This document shows positions 24,004 to 35,850 of a DNA stretch of 64,000 nt, one piece after another. The notes under the pieces were generated by a model. It had not been told where the DNA came from. It was given only the letters and a program-made list of their open reading frames with translations, and did no database searches. The DNA comes from Brachypodium distachyon. Lineage: Eukaryota; Streptophyta; Magnoliopsida; Poales; Poaceae. How positions within the stretch are numbered: position 1 is the first letter of the stretch; the number at the start of each line of letters is the position of its first letter. The stretch covers positions 44,047,237-44,111,236 of the forward strand of contig NC_016133.3 in the NCBI RefSeq assembly GCF_000005505.3, given 5' to 3'. The position numbers were made by a program, and so were the translations under genes.

Positions 24004-24416
24004 TTTATGCTCCATGAAAAAAAAGGCCATCTTAAGGAATGCTCAGCAGGCAGCTCCCTTTTATAGTTCGCTCAAATGGCAATTATAAATCCTAACCTCC
24101 AATATAAGCTCACGAGTAATAGAAAAAACGACAAGAGGCTTAATAACAAGCAATAAAGCGAGCAACTCTTTCATTGCGCCATTTGGCATTGCAAACAGCT
24201 TCACCATTCCTTTTATGCTCCATGAAAAAAAAGGCCATCTTAAGGAATGCTCAGCAGGCAGCTCCCTTTTATAGTTCGCTCAAATGGCAATTATAAATCC
24301 TAACCTCCAATATAAGCTCATGAGTAATAGAAAAAACGACAAGAGGCTTAATAACAAGCAATAAAGCGAGCAACTCTTTCATTGCGCCATTTGGCATTGC
24401 AAACAGCTTCACCATT
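24004..24416. repeat. Near-perfect 208 bp tandem duplication
   Basis: The unit beginning TTTATGCTCCATGAAAAAAA at 24004 recurs at 24212. Sequence is identical through the second copy to about 24,416, except for at least one C/T difference (CTCACGAG versus CTCATGAG). It contains no gene. The identity implies a recent event or an assembly effect. Confidence 0.9.
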
Positions 24417-24627
24417 CAAGCACAGGGGATTGATATTTGAGAAAGTCTACTGAATATCATAACTACATATTGTTTCCTCTTGCGAGAACAACATGGTCAA
24501 TGCTTACAATATTAGACCAATCTATATTTATAAATAATCCTCCTGTAGTATTAACGACCGGCAACAGATTCTTTTAGTTAGATTACATCACAGAAGGCTT
24601 GAGACATTTTTATGGCCATGCTGGATC

Positions 24628-26843
24628 TCAGACCTCCAACAGATGAGCTTTTTCGTTCAGTATCTCGCCTGATCCTTCCCACAGCTCCCACAGATCGTTC
24701 CTCAACCATGACAGGTACATGACGGGCCCCAGCGTCGACGGCACCTGAAGTCACAGGTTCCATTAGAAAAATGTCATGAATACCACATAAATTATGCTGC
24801 AGTTTTGCTGACGCTGAAACGGCGCTTTGCTACTTGTCCATTCTTACGGCCAAGCCAGGGAAGCATAACTCGGTACGATAATGGAAATGATACTGCATCA
24901 CCAGGCAACACCTACCAGGTAGAGTAGCGCAGGTTGGGCAGACTGAGACAAGATTCCAGCTGCCAATGCAGTTACCAAGCCAACGCCATAACCTGTTAGC
25001 GCATACCATACGTATTTCCGCCGCTTTGGGGAGGGAGACGAGTCTGATGGAGCAACTGCTTCTTTGCTCTTCCGGTGATCGAAAGAAAGAACAAGAGCTA
25101 GGAGCATCCCTGGAATGGCCTGCAAATGTCACAGAAACCAAACATAGAATTGAGTAAATCTAAACTGCGACAAGTTGTTGTACAAGATCATAAAAAACAT
25201 GGGAAAAAGTTGATCACTAATGCAGACATTCAGAAAGGAACTCAATATGCTGATGTGTTCGCACAGCAAGGGTATCTGAGACTTGAATCATGCAGATTCA
25301 TGTGAAGATGAATATGCAAATTAATCAATAAATAACCACGTATATAATGCATATAATACAATTAACCATATGATGATGCAACCTACAGCGATGTAATACA
25401 TCAACTGTATTGGATGGTAGTAATGTGCTTTCAAGACATTGCTAGGCTACCAAAACTGTTTTATCAGACACAGTTTGCTAATCACATAACATCAGCAACA
25501 CTCTGATACAAGACTAGAAGCAGAACAATCGAACATTTAGGTAAAAAAGAAGATTTTGACAGCAAGTTATAGAATTTGTACAGTGCACGCATTACATTCA
25601 GGGGTGCCTATATAGTGATTGCTGCCTTGATCAGAGACAAGCCAAAAAACAGAGAGCTAGACTCAAGTTTGCACTGAAGAAAATTTTAAATTCTATATGG
25701 TTCCATAGTATTACATTCAGGAGTGATTCGTCATCGCATCCCTACATTGTCAGTTTCATGACTCCATCAGGCGAAACAAAGTGTACATAACCAACAGTGT
25801 ATATGTGTCTCGGCAATTCACTTATTCTGGAACACTTATCTGAGATTGCACATTGAAGCAAGACAGACAAACAGTAGCACAGCACATGTTCTGCGACCTT
25901 GGAAGTACAGTCGCCAAGAGTATTTATTTTTAAGCACGATTAAAGCATGAGTATAAGAGAAAACATATTTATTTTTAAGCAGGATAGAAGCATGAACAGG
26001 AGATTGCATCATGTAACTCACCATGTCTCCAAGGCCAAGCATCATGTAGTCCCCAGGAGTGCTTCCAGGCACAATCCCACCCAACAAATCCCTAGGGAAG
26101 ACAAGTTTCACCGGGAGCTCAATCTTCTTGGTGATCATCTGCAGCCCGGGCAGGCTGAGCTTGTCGGCGACGGTGTGCACCGGGTTAGACGCCTTCTGCG
26201 TGGCGACGGAGACCATGACGTTGGCCCCGAAGAACCTCTCGGAGAAGAAGACCCAGAAGACGTCATACACGAAGAGGCAGGCGAGGAGCAAGGCGCAGAT
26301 CTTGATGTTGGGCAGCCTGACATGGCTGACGAAGGCGACGCAGATGGCGATGCCGAGCGCGTTGTTGAGGACCCAGTGGCCGGTGACGAGCCACGCCGCG
26401 ACGGTGCCGACGCAGAAGAGCAGCAGCAGCCCTTGGAGCCGGGTGAAGGGCTTGGATGAGGAGCAGCAGAAGAGCCTGGAGGAGGAGGAGGGCAGGAAGG
26501 GGTCCGGGAGGCGGAGGAGCGAGCGGGCGCGGGGGAGGCAAGGGGAGAGGCAGAAGAAGAGGGCGGTGGCGGCGGCGGCGGCGGCGAAGGCGGCGACGAG
26601 GTGGGAGACGGAGGCGAAGAGGTAGAACATGAGGAGCAGGCTGCAGGAGCTGGCCAGCGGGATCATGAGCGCCTGGGAGCGGTCCAGCGTGATGGAGGAC
26701 TCGGAGAAGCCCAGGTTCCGCTCCATCTCCTTGCCGTGGTCCAGCGCCCGCGACGCCGACGCGTAGGCGACGGAGACCGCCGTCGCGACGAGGGCTAGGG
26801 AGGCTGGTTCCAGCAGGTAGGTCAGCTTCCACAGGGACTCCAT
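24628..26843 (-). CDS. SPPL1: Signal peptide peptidase-like intramembrane aspartic protease
   Basis: Multi-pass GxGD aspartyl protease of the presenilin/SPP family that cleaves type II membrane segments inside the endomembrane system. Three exons, 26022-26843, 24916-25119 and 24628-24744, give 380 aa. The catalytic motifs are intact: VYDVFWVF (Tyr193-Asp194) and MLGLGDM (Asp273), with the C-terminal PAL motif in QPALLYLVPSTLG (337-339). About nine hydrophobic segments can be counted. The N-terminus MESLWKLTYLLEPASLALV matches plant SPPL1-type proteins, which lack the long luminal PA domain. The 902 bp first intron holds small direct repeats. The C-terminus ends with WEGSGEILNEKAHLLEV. The gene is divergent from dihydroxy-acid dehydratase with 789 bp between the starts. 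Confidence 0.95.
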
Positions 26844-27632
26844 TCCCGCCGCCGCGGATCTAGATGGCGGTGTGCCGTCGGTCGGAGACGCCGGGACGGC
26901 GATGAGGATGGAAGGGCGGCGGCGTCGCGCGTAAGAGGACGGCGGAAGCTCTAAGGGAGGGGACGGCGGCCGGGTCTAGAGCCGCCCGCTCCGGCCGGGT
27001 CGGGTTGGGGAAGAGGAAGTGGGGAAGGCAGGGGACGGATGATACTGTGCTAAGCTCGTATACTGTACTATCTGAATTAATCCCCCTTTCCTGCCTAACT
27101 AAATCTTTTCTACACGATTCAACAAAAAATAGGGATTTTTGTTGAATCGTACCAGAAATTGAATCAACAAGAATAACAAGTAAGTTTAACATGGATAATC
27201 AATCGATAAAGTAGATAAAGGTCGACCAACTATATACATACAAGAAGATTTGCAAAATGCAGTTACATTACATGAGTAGTTGGACAAGGAAATTTAACCC
27301 ATGTGTAGATTTAGTTTCACCTGATATTCAGTTACTGGTGATGCAGAAGTCACTCGATCAAATAACACGGTCTAATTCTAAAAAATTGTTAGACTGATGC
27401 GAAGGATCGAAAGAAAGTTCCATCTTTTTGTAAACACCCTTTGGTTCTTTGAAACGAAAGTTATACAGTAAAAAATCAGCACAGAAGCAGTAACTGAAAA
27501 ATAATCCAACCGAGGCGAGGCGCGCGTCGTCTTCCTCCTCCCGCCGCACGCCGCCGTCCACTTGTCCCCATCCATCTCCTTCCCCCAAAACCCTAAACCC
27601 CCGCCCCAAACCTCGCCGCCGCCGCCGCCGTC
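26844..27632. other. Divergent promoter region, SPPL / DHAD
   Basis: Contains the GC-rich SPPL leader (to about 27,010), an AT-rich middle (27,060-27,480), then the leader of DHAD with CCAAAACCCTAAACCC near 27,583, a telo-box-like motif frequent in plant housekeeping promoters. No other gene was seen. Confidence 0.5.
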
Positions 27633-27875
27633 ATGCAGTCCCTCGCGCTCACCTCCCCCTCCCCCTCGGCAGCAGCCGCCGGTACCCACAGCTCCGGCCG
27701 CCCCCGCCGCCTGGCCACGCGCGTGCGCGCGGCCGTGGCCGAGGAGCCGAAGCTGAACAAGTACAGCGCGCGCATCACGGAGCCGGCGTCGCAGGGGGCG
27801 TCGCAGGCGGTGCTGTACGGGGTGGGGCTGACGGACGCGGACCTCCGGAAGCCGCAGGTCGGGGTGTCCTCGGTG

Positions 27876-27911
<36 letters not shown>

Positions 27912-30900
27912 CGCCTCGCCGAGGCCGTCCGCGACGGGGTCCGCGACGCCGGCATGGTCGCCTTCCGCTTCAACACCGTCGGGGTCAGCGACGCCATCTC
28001 CATGGGCACCAGGGGCATGTGCTACAGCCTCCAGTCACGCGACCTCATCGCCGACAGCATCGAGACCGTCATGGGCGCGCAGCACTACGACGCCAACATC
28101 TCTATCCCCGGGTGCGACAAGAATGTATGTGAGCTCTGCTCCCATCTTTGCTCTATCTTAGCTGGGACTTTCTTCTATTCTGCCAGCACATCCTACTGCT
28201 TCTGCTCATAGATGTGATACAAGCACAGTCTTTGCTGAAGAAGTAGACTACATTATCAGGATTTTGCTCTGGAGTTGGTGCATTGCCCCCAGCCCCCCCA
28301 CCTGCCTTGAGAGTGGCCAAAGATATGACTGTTTGGCCTCTTTGGTGCTTAAAAGCAGTTATGAAATTTATCTTGGTTTTTGTTTAGGGATAAGAAAATA
28401 CTCAGGTTTTGCTGCGTTCTAGTACTGTAATTTCTTTACCTTTTGCACTTAGATAAGATTACTATGCACACTTGGATTGTTTATAAGGTTAGAGTTTGGT
28501 GTTCCATTGCATTGCAGATGCCAGGTACAATAATGGCAATGGGGCGGCTTAATCGACCAAGTATCATGGTTTATGGTGGAACTATTAAGGTAATGTTACA
28601 CCTGTTTTCTCGCTGTTAAATGTACTGACTACTGACGCAGGAATGCTCTTTAGTCCAGTAAATGTTGCTTAGTTTGACGATGTGACTCAGATGTAATCAT
28701 GCTGTTTCTCGGACTTGTAGTTAGTTATGAGCATAAGAGGCAATTAAATATGAAGCTATTTATGCTGCAGTTCAATGTAAATGAATGAATGACTTGTTAA
28801 ATTTAATTGTGGGTTTGGAGTTGTTAACCAGTTACATAATCTGTTAATATGTGTCAGTTCAGTATTGTTTTTACTTTTTACGTGTTCAGTATTGTTTTTA
28901 CTTTTTACGTGTTCCTGATAATTTTCTGATTCGTTAATGCAGCCTGGACACTTTCAGGGCAATTCATATGACATAGTATCAGCTTTCCAGGCAAGTGTAT
29001 CACCTTTGAATTGATCATAAACTCTGCTTCTTATTTACATGTAGCTGCTTATGCAGCAATTTATACCTTAGATTTACTTATATTGATATAATATGCAGGC
29101 CTATGGAGAATTTGTTAGTGGATCAATTAGCGATGAGGAAAGAAAGAATGTGCTCCGCAACTCATGCCCAGGGGCTGGCGCATGTGGTGGTATGTACACA
29201 GCAAACACGATGGCATCCGCTATTGAGACAATGGGCATGAGCCTTCCATACAGGTGCAGATAATGTCTTTGAACTTCTTGTTGCTTTTTTTTTTTTTGCA
29301 GAAGAAAACTTCTTGTTGCTTCTAGGCAATACGTGTCCATCCTCTTAAATCATCTCACTTCAACTGCATGGATTGACTAAAACCATTACCTTTTCTGCTC
29401 TTTTTTATTTATGGAAGTTCTTCAACCCCTGCTGAAGACCCATTAAAGCTAGATGAATGCCGTCTTGCTGGGAAGTATCTCTTAGAATTGTTAAAGATGG
29501 ATTTGAGGCCTAGAGACATTATAACTGACAAGTCACTGCGCAATGCCATGGTTATTATCATGGCACTTGGTGGGTCTACTAATGCTGTGCTACATTTGAT
29601 TGCTATTGCCCGGTAGGTTATCATCTTCTTGTCCATGCTTAGTTGCTTTAGATAGATATAAATGCTCATTGCCTCCTCCTTTCAGGTCCGTAGGTTTGCA
29701 ATTAACTCTTGATGATTTTCAGAAGGTCAGCGACCAAGTTCCTTTCCTTGCAGACCTTAAGCCTAGCGGTAAATATGTCATGGAGGATTTGCATAAGGTA
29801 AGTACTTAGTGGCTTAGTGCTATACTTGATTTCGTTATGTTCTGGTTTGACCTTACATTCAACCAGTTTAAAATTTAAGGGCTTAAACCAGCAAATCGCG
29901 GAAATCGGATGCTAGGACTAATCACTAAATGTCTAAAATATAAGATTAGTTTTCTTTTTTGTTATACACACTTGTTGGAGTCATGTTCATACGTAACCAT
30001 GCAAATAATTTATGTTTGTACTGATATTGTAGATTGGTGGAATACCTGCAGTAATTCATTATCTTTTGGAGCAAGGTCTTCTTGATGGGGATTGTATGAC
30101 TGGTGAGTGCTGCCAATGATCATTTGTCAGGTAGTGTAGGAACTCCATTTTATTAGGTAATAATTGCTGTTTCTTATTGCCCTTCAGTCACTGGGAAAAC
30201 CCTGGGCGAGAATGCTAAAATATTCCCACCTTTATCTGAAGGACAGGTAAAGCTTTATTCTGAGTTCTTCAGCCTTCTCTAACTCCTCCAAATACTCATG
30301 TTTACACATGTTAATTGGCACTCAGCAAATAATACGACCACTAGACAATCCTATCAAATCGACTGGCCATTTACAAATACTTTATGGCAACCTTGCACCT
30401 GATGGTTCTGTAGCAAAAATAACTGGCAAAGAGGGATTGTTTTTCTCAGGTATTTTTTGCTCCTTCCATTTTCAATCCTTGGAAGCCTTTATGTAATGGG
30501 CAGCTTTTAATTTTTACTTATCAAATTACAGGCCCTGCACTAGTTTTTGAAGGCGAAGAATCGATGATTACAGCTATATCAGAAAACCCATCAAATTTCA
30601 AGGTAATTTGTGCAATTAGAGTTCTAAGCTCATAATTTAGAAGACATGGTTTGTGACCCTTTTTGCAACTGAGAATCTAGATTTGAATATTCAATATCCG
30701 ATCTTGTGCTCGAAGTACAAGTCATGGCACTGAACAAAAACATAAAACTGTAAAGCAAGTTTTTGTGTATACACAAGAAGTATCTACTCCATGCTCTGAT
30801 GAAAGTAGACATCTTGTGAGGCAACTTCAATTTTAAAATTTGTCAGTGCCATTGGAAGTTTCTTGTGTTTAGCCTGCCTGTTTTTTTTTCCATTCCAATG

Positions 30901-31718
30901 CATTAAATCGTCTAATTTATTTGGTTATGCCAGTTTTTACTTTTTCGGCAGATTAATAATGGATCTTACTAGTACACCAGGGCAAATCTTGAATGTTTTC
31001 TTATGAACTATCATATTGCCATGATTATCATAACAGGGGAAGGTTGTAGTAATTCGAGGAGAAGGACCAAAAGGAGGGCCGGGGATGCCTGAAATGCTGA
31101 CTCCAACAAGTGCTATCATGGGTGCTGGTCTTGGGAAGGTAATACTGTCTGCTCTTAGTAATTGTATAAAATAAGATCACTGGAGTTAGTGACATGCTTT
31201 ATCCATCGTTTGAAGTTTATAACTGTCATTGTAGGAATGTGCCCTGCTGACCGATGGTAGATTTTCTGGAGGATCACATGGATTTGTTGTAGGCCACATA
31301 TGTCCTGAAGCACAGGTACTGTGTTATGGTACTCTCCATTGGCCATAAGACTAATCTAGGGGAATGCCAAAAATAGTCGCTGGAAATATATTTCTGCTTC
31401 TAATAATTCACAAAGTAAAACTGCTTCTGCAGGAAGGAGGCCCCATTGGTCTTGTCCAGAACGGCGATACAATCACGATCGACGTTGTCAAGAAAGTAAT
31501 CGACGTTGACCTGACACAACACCAGCTGGAGGAAAGGCGGAGGCAATGGAGCCCGCCGCCACACAAGGTCACCGGTGGAGCGCTTTGGAAGGTACCACAC
31601 CACCCACCTGTAAACAAACATTCCTGACAGTCTGAACAATCTACTCATTCCCCTTTCATTCTGGCAGTACATAAAGCTTGTGTCTCCGGCCTCGAGTGGA
31701 TGTGTCACCGATGAGTAG
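27633..31718 (+). CDS. DHAD: Dihydroxy-acid dehydratase, chloroplastic
   Basis: Iron-sulfur enzyme that converts 2,3-dihydroxy-3-methylbutanoate/pentanoate to the 2-oxo acids in valine, leucine and isoleucine synthesis in plastids. Fourteen exons: 27633-28124, 28518-28589, 28943-28990, 29099-29253, 29418-29612, 29686-29797, 30033-30102, 30188-30246, 30326-30449, 30532-30602, 31037-31138, 31235-31315, 31433-31591, 31668-31718; 1,791 nt, 596 aa. The first 35 residues are Ser/Ala/Arg-rich, as in a transit peptide. Cluster ligands are visible in EGNTCNMH (Cys88), IPGCDKN (Cys161) and [14 protein letters not shown] (Cys233). [15 protein letters not shown] and [20 protein letters not shown] are the ilvD/Edd signatures. 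The third intron has a GC donor (CCAG|GCAAGT). Length and order are normal. Confidence 0.97.
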
Positions 31719-33898
31719 GGTGGCAGGTTGAGCGAAGTCTCCATTGGTCGATTCATCGATGAACATCCTTGTGTTTCTTTTTGTAATGGTAGCGAGCGTG
31801 GGGCGGGAGAATAAGATTGCCAAGGTGGATTTCCAGTGGCTTAAAAGCTATGTATGGCAAAGGGAGGGGGTTGAAGATTGAAGTGGTGAGAGTAATAATC
31901 TAGTCTTAGTGTTTGCATTGTGTTGGAGAGAATTGAATTAGACAGCAGCGTAGAGTTTCTCTGTAATCCGTGTTGTTGGGATGTATCATATCAATTCTCA
32001 AATTTCATTCATGTGAGCTGCTTTATTGTGGTTTAGTTTTTCAATGATGGAATGGAAAGTGACGTAATTCATCTGCAAGCAAAGCATGCAGCTGGGTTGC
32101 AGAAAGATATCCTCACAAAATGCGCTTTCAAGGCAGAGACGCATACTTTCGAGACGTATTTTGGAGGTCGAGCGAGCACTTTAGCCCAGACGCCCGGCCG
32201 GCCGATCGAGCACCGTTGATTTGATCTGTCCACCGTACGATGGACGACCGAGAGACTATATTGATGGTGAAAGGTTACACACTGATAAGATTAATAACAT
32301 GTAGACGCATTCAACTGACAATGTTTCTGTTGTGATGATTCTGTGGTTCACCGTATCGTTAAACTCCATAGGACGGACGACCGAGAGACAAAATTCCAAA
32401 AGCAAACATGTAGATGTATGCAACTGACAATATTTGCATAATCTGTTTCTTTACAGGATTTATTCAAAATTGATGTTTCTTTATTGGATTTATCCAAAAG
32501 TTCGCATCTCATTATGCAGTCAGGAACTGTTTCCAAACAAAAGCATGATACTAATCAGTAATCACAACCCTAGCAAAGCAGATTCACAACTAAGATGTAA
32601 TCTCAACTGCATTCTCAGTGATTGTACAAACAAGCAAGGGAAACATGCATGTTGAAGCATTTGCTACAACAGGTTCTGAATTTCTCGCATATATTTGGAG
32701 CAGTCTACAGGTACTGAAACTCTTGAATCTTTTGCACAGAGGAGCCTGGCCTGGTTTAATTCGAGGCGGAGGGGCATTGGTTGCGATTAGGTTGGAGTAC
32801 TAGTGAATAATAAATTTCTGGAGGGTGAACCACGAATTCAGTTATTCAGTCAGTGTGTGCGGGATTGGACTTGGATGCGAATACTCCATTTTGTTAGGGG
32901 TGCTCATGAAACACAATCAATCAGTCTCCCGTGCCCCGAGCCCCCGACCAGACCAAGTGACCAACCAGTGCACTCGCTGCTCCATCGCGCAAGCCAGGAA
33001 GAAACCCTCGGCCGTCGCCGTCGCCGCCATCTGCTCCGGGCTCCCGGCTTAACTCCGGTAATTAATGTCGTGTCCTTCAGTCCTCCGTCTCTCCTCTCCC
33101 TCGATGATCTCCTCTTTCTCCATCTCCCAGTTTTCCATCTCTAATCTGAGACCATGAGGCGCCGTCTTCTTCTCCGTCTCCGTTCATCTCTCTCGCGCCC
33201 GGCCGCTCTGCACACCGTCCGACCGATCCTTGTGCGAACCGCATGCCATGGTTCGTCTATCCATATAGCGTGGAAGAAAGGCGCCGCATTCCCCTCGTTC
33301 TGCTCACCGGACGGCGCGGCGGCGGGAGCAAGCAGCCATGGATAGCCGGCCAAGGAAATGTGTCTCCTTGGATTTTATCTGTGTTGACGACCCCAGATGA
33401 TCGATTGCGCGGGAAGCCATGGATCCGTGACTGATGTAGCTTGCGAGCAAGAAAGCTGCCGCTTTTTTTTTTATTGATCTGCTCTATTCTCCGTTGTTCT
33501 TTGCGCTTGCGATGGCGCGGCCGGCGGGAGCAGAGGCAGCACGCCGGCGAAGGAAATGTGCTGCCTTTTGGTTGTTTTACATGTGTCGATGACCCCGTAA
33601 GCCGTAAGTTACCTGTGCTCACCGGGCGACAGTGGTTGTGCTACAGTGGCTCGCCGGCGGGAACAATGTGCCACCTTTCATTGTTCTGTCCGTGTTCCCT
33701 ATCCCCCGGCCGGCCGGCGTGCCGACTCTTGTTCATATTGCTTTGATCTCATAGCTTGATTTGATCACTTGATCAGTTAGGTTACCTTGTCATGTGCATG
33801 CGTGGAGTTGAATTAAACACACGCCTTGTCAATCTAAGTATCGAACTATCTGTGTATTAATTCATTAACCGACAACTGACACACATGCATGCAGGACG
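31719..33898. other. Intergenic region and probable leader of the papain-like gene
   Basis: First comes the DHAD 3'UTR (to about 32,010), then AT-rich spacer. From about 32,930 to 33,057 there is GC-rich sequence that could be the first, untranslated exon of the next gene, with a GTAATT donor at 33058 and a GCATGCAG acceptor just before 33895. Pyrimidine-rich sequence fills the putative intron. This leader model is inferred. Confidence 0.4.
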
Positions 33899-35228
33899 AT
33901 GGCCGACGAAGAATATGCCGAGGAAGAAGATTTCCACTTTCTCCTCTTCGGCAACGACGACAACGACGGTGGCAGCGGCACCGGCAGCAGTGAGGAGGAG
34001 GAGGACAATGCTGACGATGGTGATGATTACGAGTTCTTATTGGGTGTCCAAGACGGCAGGCCTCCAATCCATCACCAAGAGGGGGACACATGTGTATTCC
34101 ACGCAATCACCTTCGCCGCCGAGATGGAGATGAGGAGGAGGGATCCCACGACCGACATGCATCACCTTCAACGCCGACGCCTTCGCCGCCGACTACGAGA
34201 GGGAGATCGGCATGAACCTGGCCGACCAATCAGCGGCGCCACTGGGTACCTTCCCCTCCTACCACCGAGAGGCCACCGGGCTTCGACTCTTCCGGCGCAG
34301 CGGCGTTCTTGCCCGGTCAGCCACCTGGGAGGGCGAACGCCGGCTGCAAATTTCCAGCTACAGAGTGCACCGGAACGTGAACGGAGTGAGCTTCGCGGAG
34401 GTTGCTCAGCTGATCTCGGAGGGGAGGTCGGTGATCGGAATGATCCGGGCCAACGAAAGGTTCCGCCGGCTTCCGCCGGGGGAGATCTATGACTACTATC
34501 TCCGGAAGCCAGGAGGCCAGGTCGAGGAAGATGAGACGTATACACATGCTGTGTCATTCATCGTCTACGGTTTTCGGCAGGGGAGGGAGTACTTGGTCAT
34601 GGCCAACAGCCATGGCAATGGTTTTGGGGAAGATGGTCTTGCCAGGGTCTACTTTAACTCTGTCTACGATGATCGGTTCTACACGCTCACGGCGACTCCT
34701 CCTGATCATCAAGACCTCCCTAGCTCCTCTGCCGTGCCCCCGAGATTCTTCCATGTCGGCTCGAGCTCCTCCGGCTCCGGCGCCGCCCACGACCACGGCT
34801 TCTTCTTCGACACCGGCGGCGGCTCAAGCTCCTCCACCGCCCCGAGCTTCTCTGATGATCATGGCACCACTCACTCCCAGAGAGTCTTCGAAGTCGGCTC
34901 GACCTCATCCTCTGCCGCTCCCCGGATGCTTTTGTTCGATGACGACGGATCTAGGTTCTCACCCTTGTTCTTCAGCCCCTCTGACGCCCAGAGCTTCTTC
35001 AGCGACGGCTCGGCCTTGTCTCTGAGCCCATCTGCCACTCACAACAACTCGTTCAACGGCGGATCATCCTCCAGCCCCTCTACTGCCCAGAGCTTCTTCG
35101 ATGATGGCTCGGCTGTCGTCGCGAGCGGTCCGGCTTCCTCGTCCACGGCCCCGAGCAGCTCATCCGCCGGCGGTCCGACAAGCTCCTCCTCCGCGGCCCC
35201 GAGCTCCTCCAGACTCCTTGACGAGTAG
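33899..35228 (+). CDS. Papain-like (C1A) cysteine protease homologue, frame-broken, Ser-rich tail
   Basis: The N-terminus is acidic (MADEEYAEEEDFHFLLFG, then Asp/Glu-rich). A divergent papain core follows: the oxyanion/cysteine region HHQEGDTCVFHAITFAAEM, the histidine region THAVSFIVYGF, and the asparagine region VMANSHGNGFGEDG. So Gln, Cys, His and Asn positions are all kept, but the tryptophans of canonical SCW and NSWG are lost. There is no signal peptide or propeptide. After the core comes a roughly 150-residue tail of Ser-rich imperfect repeats (SSSSTAPSF, AQSFF(S/D)DGSA). The frame changes near 34,161: upstream reads RRRDPTTDM, downstream reads ITFNADAFAADYEREIGMN, with one extra base and no splice signals. 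The downstream frame stays open for over 350 codons. Either a recent pseudogene or a sequence error. The gene start is the ATG just after an acceptor. Confidence 0.6.
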
Positions 35229-35850
35229 AGCAAAGTTGATGCACGTACTTCGATCGATGGCTGGCGGCTAGTCTAAACGTACTGCAGAGCTTTATGTTTT
35301 CGGTTTTATTCCTAATTAAGTACTGTAGCTCCGTGGCTGGAACCAATTAACTCATCTCTGTTGCTACGCATCTCACATCAGTGTCAGTTGTCTGCTATCA
35401 TCTGTTGGCTTTCCAAGTTTCCGTCGCTAATCACTCAGGGTTGTCATGGCCATTAATTTTCAAATAAACAGTCCAATGATTACAACAATATAGTTAATTA
35501 AGGTCCAATTTGGTTTTGTTCCTTTGCCATGCATCGAAGCATTATGCTTAATTAGTTTCATTCATCACTAGGCTTTGGAAAGAGTTCATAACTGCACGCA
35601 CAGATTTAAACCTCGAATAGTTTTGGGGCCGAAGATGCAAACAGCAACTTCCTTCAGTCAGGATATGTGTTCCATGCATGTACAGTCAGGATATGTGTTC
35701 TAATGATGCTCACTTCCTTCACAACTTCTGATAAATGGTATTTGAGACCAAACATATAGAAACATCAGCTACATATATGGAAAGCAGAAAGTTGTCCTCC
35801 ACGAGTAGCTTGTTATAAATAGGTACATGTTTTCACTCTAGAACCCCTTC
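35229..35850. other. Convergent intergenic spacer
   Basis: AT-rich, presumably 3'UTRs of the convergent papain-like and DUF3615 genes. A short direct repeat, GTCAGGATATGTGTTC, occurs twice near 35,657 and 35,685. Confidence 0.5.

Noticed and set aside
24004..24416. CRISPR-like repeat
   Set aside because: Two long adjacent copies without spacers in a plant nuclear genome; simple tandem duplication.
27875..28132. Arg-rich frame in DHAD exon 1
   Set aside because: Alternative frame of a GC-rich conserved exon.
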